From Pyralis farinalis (taxonomy: Eukaryota; Arthropoda; Insecta; Lepidoptera; Pyralidae), in the NCBI GenBank assembly GCA_947507595.1, contig OX382262.1, positions 6,825,001-6,889,000 on the forward strand: 64,000 nt of DNA, given 5' to 3'. Shown one piece after another: positions 11,701-24,110 of the stretch. Numbering within the stretch: position 1 is the stretch's first letter; each line of letters opens with the position of its first letter. Below the pieces are notes generated by a model. It worked only from the letters and a program-made list of their open reading frames with translations. It was not told the origin of the DNA and did not search any database. Made by a program: the position numbers and the translations under genes.

Positions 11701-12382
11701 CGTAACCGAAGGAGTCCCAAGTCCAAAAGTAGCTGTATGGGTAGCAGGGCAGCCTACTTGAGGCACACGTGCGTTTTTTTCTAAATTTTACTTCGTTAAA
11801 AAATTCTACTTCGTTTCGTATTAGTCCAGCTTTTAACACACATATATGTAGTCGGTTTATAAAAGACTAAAGTTTTGTATCATGTCAAGGAATATTAAAG
11901 TAAAGAGTAGGACTCAGTTAACGCTCCTGTGTATGTACATCCTCGAATCGTATTGCCGTAGGTTAACATTACAGAGCATTTTCTTGGTATTAGATAGAAT
12001 AGAATTAATTAATTTATGTGATTTCTCTAGTAGTTTCAACCTAGAGCAACGCATCCTAGGTCTATAGGGCTATGTTAACTTCAGTGGAGAGTTATTTAAT
12101 ATTTGAATTAGTGTATGAATATTGATATGAAAACCACTAAAATATATGTTATGAATATTTATTGATTTTTTTAAGACTTTAACAATGCTTGTTTACATCT
12201 AGTTGCGTATTCCGTGTAGTTTACAAGAAACGATTGCGGTGAGACGTCATGATATATAGAACAAACTAAACAATGTAGCACAATGAAATGAATAACACAA
12301 AAACGGATAATTAAATAAACAAAATCAGTACAAAAAGTTGAATTGTGAATGAAACTCTATATGTCAAATTCACACGTTCGTT

Positions 12383-13591
12383 TTACCATCCCAAACCGTG
12401 AGGGCCATGTCCGAGACTGAGACCACCGTATCCACCTAAAGATGGTCCGAACGCACCGTATCCATTACCGTATGCGCCATATCCACCGTAACCGCTGTGT
12501 ATTTTTCCGTAGCCACCATAAGCCAAAGGATTGGAATAACCAACGGCGTAACCAAGAGGATATGGGCTCAATGCACCGTGACCTTCGTGTGCGGGGTGGC
12601 CGGGGACATTGGCTTGCGCTGCCACAGCGAATAGTACCAAAATTGCTATCTGTAATTGAAGAGAAAGAACTGTGTATTTTATTTTATTTTAGTTTAGTAT
12701 ATTTGGAATAGCATATAACTATATTAGAAAGCCGGTTTAACAATACATTGAGCCAGTTACAGGTTTCCGCAAATAGCAATATATTAGACAAAGAAACTTA
12801 TGAGCATTAAAGAAATTAATTATTATGCAACAAGTATACGAATCTGTACACATTACGATGATCACCAAATTTCAGTGCTATTGATATAATGTTGAATGCA
12901 AGACATAAATATTTTTTAACACAAAACCTATAAAAAGAGGAAATAATAATAATAAAGCAACATTCATATCACTGCCTAGTGCTCAACAAACCGCGTAATC
13001 AACGACCGCCTTACTACGCACAATTAGAATTGAATAGGTTTAGATCGAGTTCAGGACCAACTGTATATAATAGTTGTGCAGTTATGCCAATTGTGTATAT
13101 TGGCTTGCTCTACCACAGTGAATAATATGATAATTGCTATATGTAAGTTGAAGAGACAGTCCTCTGTAAGCATTGTATTTCACGTATCAGATATTTTCGA
13201 AGAGAATTCATGAAACTCTCTTATAGGGAGATTTAGAGCGCAAGATATTGAAGTATGAGTTAGTTGTGAAAGCGAAACATCGTACATACAGCGCGAGAGA
13301 AAAATGTAATGCTTCGAAATATAGCATCTCTTTTCACTGGAAGTCACGGATAAATAATACATCCTTAATGAAGTCAAATAAAAGTAGGTCAGTTATTCCA
13401 TAACAATTTTCAAGTTCCCTTTAAGAAACGTCAACGCGCTGTGTTTATTATCCGGGAAAAACGTATTTATTCTACGCACAAATTCGATTGGTAGAAAGAC
13501 TAAATTATATTTATAGATTAGCTAATTAAAATTCCTGTGATGCGCTATGGTTTATGATTAATTGACCAAAAAGTATTACCTTAGAGAACAT
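12383..13591 (-). CDS. Gly/Tyr-rich secreted cuticle-type protein, copy 2 (two exons)
   Basis: Exon 1 coding 13580-13591 (MFSK), intron 12650-13579, exon 2 12383-12649; 92 residues. The signal peptide is MFSK-IAILVLFAVAAQA, with an A-to-V change relative to copy 1. Like copy 1 the mature part starts NVPGHPAHEGHGA, and it carries GYGGYG/GYGAFGPSLGGYGG repeats, but it ends GLGW before TAA. The gene sits at the equivalent place in the second direct repeat, 7200 bp from copy 1. The intron again contains a relict exon 2 (13098-13157). No frame damage is visible, so it is probably functional. Confidence 0.87.
13098..13157 (-). pseudogene. Relict exon-2 5' end inside intron of copy 2
   Basis: Same decayed signal-peptide block as 5898-5958, embedded in the intron of copy 2. 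It is near-identical to the copy 1 and copy 3 relicts, so it was carried along when the unit was duplicated. Confidence 0.68.
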
Positions 13592-13612
13592 GTTGTTTGC
13601 TGTATTTGCCAC

Positions 13613-13648
13613 AACTGATGTATGATGAGCAGTACTTGCCTTTATATA
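13613..13648 (-). promoter_or_regulatory. Core promoter of Gly-rich copy 2
   Basis: TATATAAA at 13641-13648 and TCAGTT initiator at 13613-13618 on the minus strand, with the same spacing as copy 1. The predicted start is 13616. Confidence 0.72.
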
Positions 13649-14046
13649 TGTAGCATCATGTAAAATTTATACATGTTAGCGCAATCACAGGAAATGCGTA
13701 AAGGATTTTTGCGAATCTGATTTTAAGGTAATCGTTACTCATTAACGAACATGGTCACAGGCATCAATAAGTATAATGTAATTAATTTGTACGATGTTTA
13801 AACTACCAACTAGCTTACAACCCGCCTGATGGCTGTCAGTCATTGTGTTGATGCTCGGAGTATGCGAAGCATACGATTACTTATAAGAAAATAGTTTTTG
13901 AAGGGAAGAGCTGTCGGAATTTTATGTTTCTTGGACAAAACTCTTCCGAAAGGTCATTTCAATTCATCTTATTTTTCTTACAATGTGCTGAAGTAAACCT
14001 GATGTGAAGCGGTTACCATAGCCTATGAATTCTTGCAATATACGAC

Positions 14047-14079
<33 letters not shown>

Positions 14080-14250
14080 GCTCGATGACGTCGTTGCGTG
14101 TGCCATTCAAACCATACACGCAGGTTGAGCAACATCGACCGCAGCCTGTTGAAGGATGGGTTTATTTATCACGAGTTTCTCCGTGCTTCGGGCGGCACGT
14201 TAAGCCATCTGTCCCGGCTATTGTCAATAGATGACAGTCGTTAAGCTAAG

Positions 14251-14901
14251 CCAGTGGATGCTATTGGGGTTTTCTGTGATCTCTCTAAAGCGTTTGATTG
14301 TGTAGATCATCAGACATTGTTACTCACACTGAACTATTATGGAGTTAGAGGTAAAGCCCAGGACTTGATTGCATCTTATTTAAACAACAGAGTGCAGACA
14401 GTTAACATAAATGGGGTTAAATTTGAATGCAATAATGTTAATATCGGGGTGCCCGAGGGTTCTATCTTGAGTCCATTTTTATTTTTAGTATATGCAAATG
14501 ATCTGCCCTACATGGTGCAGAAAATGCCGGATATAGTACTATTTGCTGATGATACCTCTTTAATTTTTAATGTGGCCCGCCGTTGTGAAAATATTGACAA
14601 GGTAAATAGTGTTGTGTCTGCTATTTTAAACTGGTTCACATGTAATAATCTGTTGCTAAACTCAGCTAAAACTAAATGAATCAAATTTAGTCTTTCAAAT
14701 GTGAGTTCTGCCAATACAGAAGTTCTCATTGGGAATAATAAATTAGAATTTGTTAACACTGTGTTTCTTCGAATTACAGTAGACACCAAATTACAATGGG
14801 GCCCCCACATAAATAAACTAGCCGGTAAGCTCAGCTCTGCTGCATATGCACTTAGGAGAATCAGGCAATTGACGGATGTGTTGATGACAGGAGATCATTG
14901 A
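14251..14901 (+). pseudogene. Jockey-like LINE RT fragment in U2 (L1)
   Basis: Same fragment as in U1, with the same in-frame TGA (14677-14679). FADDTSL is intact here. Junctions on both sides are identical to U1, so the insertion predates unit duplication. Confidence 0.82.
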
Positions 14902-15230
14902 AAATAATTATTGCACGAACAAGAGGCGCCTTCGAGGAGGATACTGTCCGAGTCCGAGGTGGGGCCAGTAGAACTGAAACGCGTGGCCTCAGGCTGTAAT
15001 TGGGCACTGGCGGGACGAAAAGCTTTACCAAACGAGCGCCAAGTTCAGGACAGTCTTTTTCTCCTCTCATTATGCTACATGTAGTTGTAAGTTGTAATTG
15101 CGCCTCACCTTTTATGTGTATATGTCGCATCCAGTCATGAGTATGGACGTGGCCCTCTTTGGCAGAATCAAGAGGTCGACACTGGGAGAAATGGAGAGTG
15201 AAAATGGCGGCAATTTACGACGTCTTGGGA
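14881..15230 (-). pseudogene. Antisense LINE C-terminal fragment in U2 (L2)
   Basis: Same as in U1 (RPRVSVLLAPPRTRTVSSSK, APLVRAIIIFNDLL), with the same abrupt junction to L1. Confidence 0.6.
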
Positions 15231-16103
15231 CTGTCCCTTCGTTTCGTATTTTCTTGACCATCGATTACAAGTGTTAATTTAAAATTATAGTATGATATGA
15301 ATTGCATTGGATTTCTAATTGCACAAATACCCACTATACGCCCGCATAATATCGGATAGACCCAAAAATCATACGAATACGACATATATATCATCCACAG
15401 TTTTAGCAGCGCACGCCGAATAATGTCTTGTGCTGCGGTCGACGTTGCTTAACCTGCGTGTTCGTTTACAATGACACGCGCAACGACGCCATCGAGCTCT
15501 CCATGACATGCATAGCATGATATAAATCCAACACAATATTCCATAATCAAGGATGTTCAGGGTTAGTTTGTGATGTCAAAAAAAACAGCTTTTTATTAAA
15601 TGCATATGAGTGAATACACTACACATATACTAAAACTTTTTTCTGTATGTATGTCTGTCGGTTTGATCGCCCAAACGGTAGGACAGATTTTGACGAGACC
15701 GTCATTGCCAGATAGTTAGTGTTATAAGGAGTAACTTAGACTACTTTTATTTTAGAAAAAGTATGGGAGTTCCGCGGGAAAAAATAAAACCCATAAAATT
15801 ATGAACATATTTCAGTTCTAGTGGAGCGAATAACATACGCACGATAACATGCAAAATATATATAAATAATAGGTCATAACAATATTACTTATAAATAGGA
15901 TACGGGCAACAAAATCCTTTTCGGGTGGGTAGGTACTTAACATGATGCTTTCCATGCATAATAATAATAAAACAGCTATTTGATTTCTATTAAACAAATG
16001 TGGTCATGAAATGGTGTTTGGTATGCATGCCGCATTCTTTTAAATTGATGCTACTAAATATACCAAAGTTATAGTAAACTTTTAGGGGATGAACATAAAT
16101 CTT

Positions 16104-16477
16104 TTTTTTATACTACGTCGGGAGGCATACAAGCAAATAGCCCACCTGGCGAGAAGCGGTTACCGTAGCCTATGAACATTTTGTAATACATTAAGTATCA
16201 CTCGCGCGATGCCACCACTGCTGCTAAGACAACAACTCCTTAGGAGCTTACTGGAGCTCTCACTCACACGCAGGAACACAACAATCCTCTAGGGAGTTGT
16301 TATTTGGTAGCGGTTTTCTGTGAGGTGGAGGTACTTCCCCAGACAGTCTTCTTCAATGCGAACTACCTCTCTTTAAACCCCCAGACCCAGAAAAACAGGT
16401 TGTTTGTCCTGTAAGGGAATCGAACCCACGAGCGTTGGTGTCAAAGTCGCAACATTTACCACTGCGCCATCGAGCTC
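16104..16477 (-). mobile_element. tRNA-derived SINE, U3 (full length)
   Basis: Complete copy with A/B-box head at the high-coordinate end and an A-rich tail at 16104. Confidence 0.8.
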
Positions 16478-16537
16478 ATCAAACAAAGTTCTCAAAAGTC
16501 ATTAACTATGAACTACCATGAGACGGTGACTCTTTAG

Positions 16538-16882
16538 TCAACTTGGGTAACTCAATAACAAAACACAAACAAAAATTTGAGCCATGAAAATGTTTAATAA
16601 ACCTATTAGAATACCAAAAGTAGAATACCTTGCGGGGTAGGCACAGAGAACCGAGCGCCACATGACTCGATCCTTACATACCTCACTCGCTTCTTTAACA
16701 TTCATTGCTCTTCTCATGTACGCTCGCCAGTTTCTAAGGCTGCTCACATCACCTTCTGATAGAACACGATCAATTTGGCCATGGCAGCTAAGTCTTGGCC
16801 TTCTACGACTCCTACATCCTTCCAATTTTGCATTGTACTCGTATATCTGTTTTGTAATTCTTTCTTCCTGCATTCTTTCCAT
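16538..16882 (-). mobile_element. RTE-type LINE 3' end, U3
   Basis: 114-codon frame, MERMQEERITKQIYEYNAKL to SVLCAYPARYST; counterpart of 9167-9505. Confidence 0.8.
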
Positions 16883-17549
16883 AAGTAGAATTAATAAATA
16901 ATTAAAACAAAGACTATCGTAAATGCAATATAGGTCATCGTTATTTCAGCCTGTATATGTCCACAGCTGAACACAGGCATCCCCAGAGATCCACGATCTT
17001 GAGTCACCTGCCTCCACAGAATGCCTATCAATTTATTGAGGTCGTCGCTTGGTGGGTCGCTTCACACTATTCGATAATCGTTTTTTTTTCTATCGGAAGC
17101 CGACAAGGTACTACGAGGAATGAGGCCGACGGCCGACCTATTGCCACTCCAGGATGCTTATCTTTCGACTACTGAGGATATTCCCGTTTCGATTCCAGCG
17201 ATCTTGAGTTTCTCCATACGGCTTCCACTGAAGTCTCAACATACATTGTTGCAGATCTGAGCCTTCAGGTGTTGAGTTATTTTGGATGAGGAGATGTGTT
17301 GAAGTTTTTCGAATGCTGTTCAGCTGAGTTAGATTCGTCTGTTGGCCTCTCGGTCGAAATTTGACTTACCTAACCAAAAAATTTATCCTTAGTAGATATA
17401 TTCATCAAAAACTTCGAGCTTAGTGTTCCCGATCGGTATAGGTATACCGGTTGGGAACATCTTCTTATGTGCACTTTGAAAAACAAAGTACACGCTGACG
17501 GAGTTGCTTGTATATTAATGTATGTATGTATATATATCTTCACGCCAGG

Positions 17550-17770
17550 TCCCTTGCTGTGTGCGCAGAGAGAACCGAGCGCCATGAGACTCTTTACACA
17601 CTTCACTCGCTTCTTTTACATTCATAGCTCTTTTCATGCACGATCGCCGAGTCTAGGGCTCCTGACGTCACCTTCTGATAAAACGCGACCAATTTGGTCA
17701 TGGTAGGTTAATGTTACTCTTCCTCGGCTTCTACATCCTTCCACTGTCACATTGTATATCCGCATTCTGT
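17550..17770 (-). mobile_element. Second RTE-type LINE 3' end, U3
   Basis: Counterpart of 3340-3575. Confidence 0.6.
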
Positions 17771-17974
17771 ATTAATAATAAAATGATATCTTAATAATGA
17801 TAAGGTTTGTGAATCGAAAGTTTACGAATAATTATTTTATATGCCTATTATTATATTTATATTGTAATCGTATTCGCATATGTGGCGTTCGCTGCATGAT
17901 GTAAATATGTTTATGTATTTGAAGAGTGGTAGGGTACATCACATTTTGAGGAACTCTGAAGGGTTGTGATTAGT

Positions 17975-18280
17975 AACGCCACGCTGAGTGCTATTCCCAC
18001 ACAGGACATGAACTGTGTGTGCATGAATAAGTCTGTTTATCTTAGCCTGAATAGTTTTGAGAGAGGTAGGTTGTATCATAGCAGCCCATCTGGGGAAGTA
18101 CCTTCATCTCCGTTAGTGAGATAACCAGTGAGCTCTTAAGGAGTTGCTGTGTTGGAAGCAGAGGTAACTTTGTGCAAGCGATACTTAATATATCGCAAGC
18201 GTTAATAGGTTGCGGTAGCCGCTTTACATCAGGTGGGCCGTATGCTTGTATGCCCCCCGCCGTAGTATAAAAAAAAACGT
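17975..18280 (+). mobile_element. SINE 3' part (+), U3
   Basis: Counterpart of 4130-4420. Confidence 0.65.
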
Positions 18281-19048
18281 AACCGAAGGAGTCCCAAGTC
18301 CAAAAGTAGCTGTATGAGCAGCAGGGTAGCCTACTTGAGGCACACCTTATATAAAATAGTATGGTAACTACTTTACATCGGGTGTGCGTTTTTTTTTAAT
18401 ACGTCGGGAAACTACAAGCATAAGGCTTGTATGTTTTCCGACGTATTAATAAAAATTCTACTTCGTTTCGTATTATTCCAGCTTTTAACACACATACATG
18501 TAGTCGGTTTTATAAAAGCCTAAAGTTTTGTATCATGTCAAGGAATATTAAAGTAAAGAGTAGGACTCAGTTAACGCTCCTGTGTATGTACATCCTCGAA
18601 TCGTATTGCCGTAGGTTAACATTACAGAGCATTTTCTTAGTATTAGATAGAATAGAATTAATTAATGTATGTGATTTCTCTAGTAGTTTCAACCCTGAGC
18701 AACGCATCCTAGGTCCATAGGGCTATGTTAACTTAAGTGGAAAGTTATTTAATATTTGAATTAGTGTATGAATATTGATATGAAAACCACTAAAATATAT
18801 GTTATGAATATTTATTGATTTTTTTAAGATTTTAACAATGCTTGTTTACTTCTAGTTGCGTATTCCGTGTAGTTTACAAGAAACGATTGCGGTGAGACGT
18901 CATGATATATAGAACAAACTAAACAATGTAGCACAATGAAATGAATAACACAAAAATGGATAATTAAATAAACAAAATCAGTACAAAAAGAAATTGCAAG
19001 TTGAATTGAGAATGAAACTCTATATGTCAAATTCACACGTTCGTTTTA

Positions 19049-20271
19049 CTATCCCAAACCGTGAGGGCCATATCCGAGACTGAGACCACCGTATCCACCT
19101 AACGATGGTCCGAACGCACCGTATCCATTACCGTATGCGCCAAATCCACCGTAACCGCTGTATATTTTTCCGTAGCCACCATAAGCCAAAGGATTGGAAT
19201 AACCAATGGCGTAACCAAGAGGATATGAGCTCAATGCACCGTGACCTTCGTGTGCGGGGTGGCCGGGGACATTGGCTTGCGCTGCCACAGCGAATAGTGC
19301 CAAAATTGCTATCTGTAATTGAAGAGAAAGAACTGTGTATTTTGTTTTATTTTATTTTAGTATATTTGGAAAACCATCAACATAACACTATATTAGAAAG
19401 CCGGTTTAACAATACATTGAGCCAGTTACAGGTTTCCGCAAATAGCAATATATTAGACAAAGAAACTTATGAGCATTAAAGAAATTAATTATTATGCAAC
19501 AAGTATACGAATCTGTACACATTATGATGATCACCAAATTTCAGTGCTATTGATATAATGTTGAATGTAAGACATAAATATCTTTTAACACAAAACCTAT
19601 AAAAAGAGGAAATAATAATAATAAAGCAATATTCATATCACTGCCTAGTGCTCAACAAACCGCGTAATCAACGACCGCGTTACTACGCACAATTAGAATT
19701 AAATAGGTTTAGATCGAGTTCAGGACCAACTGTATATAATAGTTGTGCAGTTATGCCAATTGTGTATATTGGCTTGCTCTACCACAGTGAATAATATGAT
19801 AATTGCTATATGTAAGTTGAAGAGACAGTCCTCTGTAAGCATTGTATTTCACGTATCAGATATTTTCGAAGAGAATTCATGAAACTCTCTTATAGGGAGA
19901 TTTAGAGCGCAAGATATTGAAGTATGAGTTAGTTGTGAAAGCGAACCATCGTATGAACATCGTACATACAGCGCGAGAGAAAAATGTAATGCTACAAAAT
20001 ATAGCATCTCTTTTCACTGGAAGTCACGGATAAATAATACATCCTTAATGAAGTCAAATAAAAGTAGGTCAGTTATTCCATAACAATTTTCAAGTTCCCT
20101 TTAAGGAACGTCAACGCGCTGTGTTCATTATCCGAGAAAAACGTATTTATTCTACGCACAAATTCGATTGCTAGAAAGACTAAATTATATTTATAGATTA
20201 GCTAATTAAAAGTCCTGTGATGCGCTATGGTTTATGATTAATTAACCAAAAAGTATTACCTTCGAGAACAT
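19049..20271 (-). CDS. Gly/Tyr-rich secreted cuticle-type protein, copy 3 (two exons)
   Basis: Exon 1 coding 20260-20271 (ATG TTC TCG AAG, MFSK), intron 19313-20259, exon 2 19049-19312; 91 residues. The signal peptide and NVPGHPAHEGHGA segment match copy 1. Within the repeats it has GGFGAYG where copies 1 and 2 have GGYGAYG. The terminal TGG is TAG here, so the protein ends at GLG. The premature end differs in base from copy 1 (TGA), so the Trp was lost independently. Otherwise the frame is intact. Confidence 0.85.
19768..19826 (-). pseudogene. Relict exon-2 5' end inside intron of copy 3
   Basis: Decayed signal-peptide and acceptor block matching those at 5898 and 13098, inside the copy 3 intron. 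Confidence 0.68.
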
Positions 20272-20292
20272 TTTGTTTGCTGAATTCGCCAC

Positions 20293-20328
20293 AACTGATG
20301 TTTGATGAGCAGTACTTGCCTTTATATA
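20293..20328 (-). promoter_or_regulatory. Core promoter of Gly-rich copy 3
   Basis: TATATAAA at 20321-20328 and TCAGTT initiator at 20293-20298 on the minus strand. The 5' UTR has small changes from copies 1 and 2, but spacing is kept. Confidence 0.7.
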
Positions 20329-20937
20329 TGTAGCATCATGTAAAATTTACATGCTAGCGCAATCACAGGAAATGCGTAAAGGATTTTTGCGAATCTGATT
20401 TTAAGGTAATCGTTACTCATTAACGAACATGGTCACAGGCATTAATAAGTAAAATGTAATTAATTTGTACGATGTTTAAACTACCAACTAGCTTACAACC
20501 CGCCTGATGGCTGTCAGTCATTGCGTTGACGCTCGGGTATGTGAAGCATACGATTACTTATAAGAAAATAGTTTTTGAAGAGAAGAGCTGTCGGAATTTT
20601 ATGTTTCTTGGACAAAACTCTTCCGAAAGGTCATTTCAATTCATCTTATTTTTCTTACAATGTGCTGAAGTAAACCTGATGTGAAGCGGTTACCATAGCC
20701 TATGAATTCTTGCAATATACGACGTATATATATATACATATATATATAGCTCGATGACGTCGTTGCGTGTGCCATTCAAACCGTACACGCAGGTTAAGCA
20801 AGGTCGATCGCAGCCTGTTGAAGGATGGGTTTATTTATCTCGAGTTTCTCCGTTCTTCGGGCGGCACGTTAAGCCATCTGTCCCGGTTATTGTCAATAGA
20901 TGACAGTCGTTAAGCTAAGCCAGTGGATGCTATTGGG

Positions 20938-21768
20938 CAGTGGCGTGCACTCCATATAGGCAAAAAGACATTGCCTACCCTATCAATTTGATAAATACCA
21001 TCCGATGTTTCATTCTTAAACATAGTTTTTAACTAATATTTCGTATCAATAACAAAAAATTAAAAGCTCCATCTATCGGTATCGGTAAGTTATTAAAGTC
21101 ATCGCTAGTCATATTCAAATCGCAGCTAGGCGCTACGCTACACTAGCGCCGCATTGGCAGCTTTTTGCGGCAGAGACACTAACTATTTCTGTCTAAATTT
21201 ACGTATGTGTGCCGTGTTGTTTATACAAATACTGTAGTGTGCATTCCTATAATTACATTGCCCACAATAACACAAATAACGCACACAATCGCAAAGTATA
21301 GACAACATATAGACAATGTCTTTTCAGCTGAACTATAACGAAATCACCGAAGTGTCGCGAGCATTGCTACGTAACTATTTTAAAAAGTAGTTTGCTGCAT
21401 ATAATTATAGTGAAAGATATTGCCATTTCTTTTTTTCGTATAAAATTGATGTTCAATTTTATTTTGATTTTAAAACGGCCGCCATTGTTTTTGTTTTGAA
21501 TCGATTGACTGGTAGCAGACGCAATAAGATTTTAAAGTTTTAAAGTTGATAAATATGATGATATTCACTGCGAAAGTTGTTCATGTGGTGTGTGTAGGGA
21601 AAATAAATGTTTTCTAAACTATCTTTCGGTGAAAAAAAACAAGTGATCACATACATCATTATTTCCACAAGATTGGGTAACCAAAATCAACATTCTGTAT
21701 TTTTTGGTAAGTTAATAGCTTTAAAAAAATTCTGCCTACCCTGTCAAAAATCTCTGTGCACGCCACTG
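20938..21768. mobile_element. Non-autonomous hAT-type transposon, 831 bp, 8-bp TSD
   Basis: Perfect 13-bp terminal inverted repeats (CAGTGGCGTGCAC) flanked by an 8-bp target duplication ctattggg (20930-20937 and 21769-21776). The empty site is visible in U1 (7077) and U2. CAGTGG termini and 8-bp TSDs are hAT hallmarks. No transposase is encoded; a short frame near 21607 (MFSKLSFGEKK) is not recognisably transposase. A tgcctaccct motif occurs in the same orientation near both ends (about 20971 and 21733). It is private to U3. Confidence 0.9.
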
Positions 21769-22386
21769 CTATTGGGGTTTTCTGTGATCTCTCTAAAGCG
21801 TTTGATTGTGTACATCATCAGACATTGTTACTCAAACTGAACTATTATGGAGTTAGAGGTAAAGCCCAGAACTTGATTGCATCTTATTTAAACAACAGAG
21901 TGCAGACAGTTGACATAAATAGGGTTAAATCTGAAGGCAATAACGTTAATATCGGGGTGCCCGAGGGTTCTATCTTGGGTCCATTTTTATTTTTAGTATA
22001 TGCAAATGAACTGCCCTAAATGGTGCAGAAAATGGCGGATATAGTACTATTTGCTGATGATACCTCTTTAATTTTTAATGTGGCCCGCCGATGTGAAAAT
22101 ATTGACAAGGTAAATAGTGTTGTGTCTGCTATTTTAAACTGGTTCACATGTAATAATCTGTTGCTAAACTCAGCTAAAACTAAATGAATCAAATTTAGTC
22201 TACCAAATGTGAGTTCTGCCAATACAGAAGTTCTCATTGGGAACAATAAATTAGAATTTGTTAATAACACTGTGTTTCTTCGAATTACAGTAGACTCCAA
22301 ATTACAATGGGGCCCCCACATAAATAAACTAGCCGGTAAGCTCAGCTCTGCTGCATATGCAGCTAGGAGAATCAGGCAATTGACGG

Positions 22387-22504
22387 ATGTGTTGATGACA
22401 GAAGATCATTGAAAATAATTATTGCACGAACAAGAGGCGCCTTAGAGTAGGATACTGTCCGAGTCCGAGGTGGGGCCAGTAGAACTGAAACGCGTGGCCT
22501 CAGG
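22387..22504. repeat. 118-bp direct repeat, left copy (U3)
   Basis: Runs from gtgttgatgacag to gcgtggcctcag, within L1. It is repeated at about 23765-23881. It is followed by gtagatgt, which duplicates the gatgt at the end of the left L1 part. Confidence 0.8.
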
Positions 22505-23539
22505 TAGATGTGGCTACTGCGCGCTTAGTCTATTTCAGCTACTTTCACAGCATTATGTCGTATGGTATACTGTTGTGGGGAACGGCGGCTGACATTGAGA
22601 CAATTTTTATATTACAAAAAAGAGCCATTCGCTCTATTTATAACATGGGCTCCAGAGAATCCCTCAGGGAAATGTTCAAAGAAATAAATATCCTCACTGT
22701 TACTTCTCAATATATTTATGAAAAACATAATGTATGCCCGTAAAAATTTAAAGTCGTTTTCAAACTTCAGTGAAAAACTTAGAAGTAGAAATAAGTTGTG
22801 TATGCCGGTACATCGGCTTGCTAGGACTGCATATTAAGAAAAGCATATTAAAAATACTCTCTGCAGAAGGGTTTATTATAGAATTGATGAATATGTAACT
22901 GACAAAGATGTCTGGAAATAATTCAGCACAGACTACATGTCCTTAATAATTTTTATTTTTACCATTTGATATCATTGTTGTACCAATATGCTTATGTATT
23001 TTTTGTTTTTGTAATATCTAAATGACAATTTTAAAAGAGACCTATATTGGCAAGTTTCTTTCGGCATTTCTTCTTAGCCAATGGTCATTTCCGAAATGCT
23101 AGTAGATATAAAAAAAAGGAAAAAGAAAATTATATAAGATACAGTAAGATTATATTTCAAAAACTGTAAGACCACGTGCCCGCGAGGGCCCAATGGCAAA
23201 TAAAGAATTTTTATCTTTAGCTTTATCTTATCTTTAGTGGCCCTCGGGCGGCTTGAAAACAATGGCCTCCGCCAATCCGCATTTGAGCAGCGTGGTGTGG
23301 AGTATGGTCTAAACTCCTTCGGTTGGAGGAAGACCTGTATCCCTGCAGTGGGATGAGTAAGGGTTGTTGTGATGATGATAAGAAATGTCATCATCTTTTG
23401 ATTATACCCGTGTTTTGATTGATTAATTTGGATAGAAGTCTGTTTTTTCTAACTTAACTGCAATAATTACATAAATTTTACTCATAAAAAATAACTTTTT
23501 TATGAGTAAAAATGAGTGCTATAAAGATTTAGTACTTTC

Positions 23540-24110
23540 TTTTAATTATTTATTTATTGTAAATCAAAATTTACAGTATTACAGTAACAAACTATTGCGC
23601 TATAAATTTCATACTACGTTTCATAATTTAATAACAATATTTCATTAATTCAATAATAATTTGGTATATAATTACATCTTAGTTAACTACCATCCATCCT
23701 CTCACAATGTCTAAGGCATTCATAATTCACATCCAGCCATCTCCACGCAAACAGATCAAAGTCGGGTGTTGATGACAGAAGATCATTGAAAATAATTATT
23801 GCACGAACAAGAGGCGCCTTAGAGTAGGATACTGTCCGAGTCCGAGGTGGGGCCAGTAGAACTGAAACGCGTGGCCTCAGCCAGTAATTGGGCACTGGCG
23901 GGACGAAAAGCTTTACCAAACGAGCGCCAAGTTCCGGACAGTCTTTTTCTCCTCTCATTATGCTACATGTAGTAGTAAGTAAGTTGTAATTGCGCCTCAC
24001 CTTTTATGTATATATGTCGCATCCAGTCATGAGTATGGACGTGGCCCTATTTGGCAGAATCAAGAGGTCGACACTGGGAGAAATGGAGAGTGCAAATGGC
24101 GGCAAGTGAC
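23540..24110 (-). pseudogene. Antisense LINE C-terminus with 3' UTR in U3 (L2)
   Basis: Longest L2 copy: after IIIFNDLLSSTPDFDLFAW the frame continues RWLDVNYECLRHCERMDGS to a stop at 23683. AT-rich 3' UTR follows down to about 23540. It shows what was lost in U1 and U2. Confidence 0.62.
23764..23881. repeat. 118-bp direct repeat, right copy (U3)
   Basis: The native copy inside L2, continuous with L2 sequence on both sides. Units U1 and U2 have only one copy. Confidence 0.8.

Larger units (their letters stand above)
8709..15880. repeat. Direct repeat unit U2 (7172 bp)
   Basis: Same order of features as U1, displaced by about 7.1-7.2 kb. Private differences are a deleted SINE centre (8929-9106), a 293-bp MITE (9773-10065) and about 150 bp of extra sequence near 11000-11150. 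Confidence 0.88.
20921..23540 (+). pseudogene. Jockey-like LINE RT fragment in U3 (L1), with MITE and longer 3' part
   Basis: The 5' edge (20921-20937) is separated from the rest by the hAT-type MITE. RT sequence resumes at 21769 with FCDLSKAFDCVHHQT and runs to LTDV (22386), sharing the ancestral TGA (22185-22187) and adding a private stop after NELP. After a 118-bp repeat it continues at 22505 as VATARLVYFSYFHSIMSYG, then LLWGTAADIETIFILQKRAI, into frameshifted C-terminal sequence. The part after about 23080 includes another LINE-type 3' end (gggcggcttgaaaac to tgatgatgat, 23225-23385). Confidence 0.75.

Noticed and set aside
16430..16477. Possible tRNA genes at SINE heads (also 43300, 53540, 61700)
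   Set aside because: A- and B-box motifs are present but cloverleaf pairing and an acceptor stem are not evident, and the sequence is followed by SINE body and A tail.
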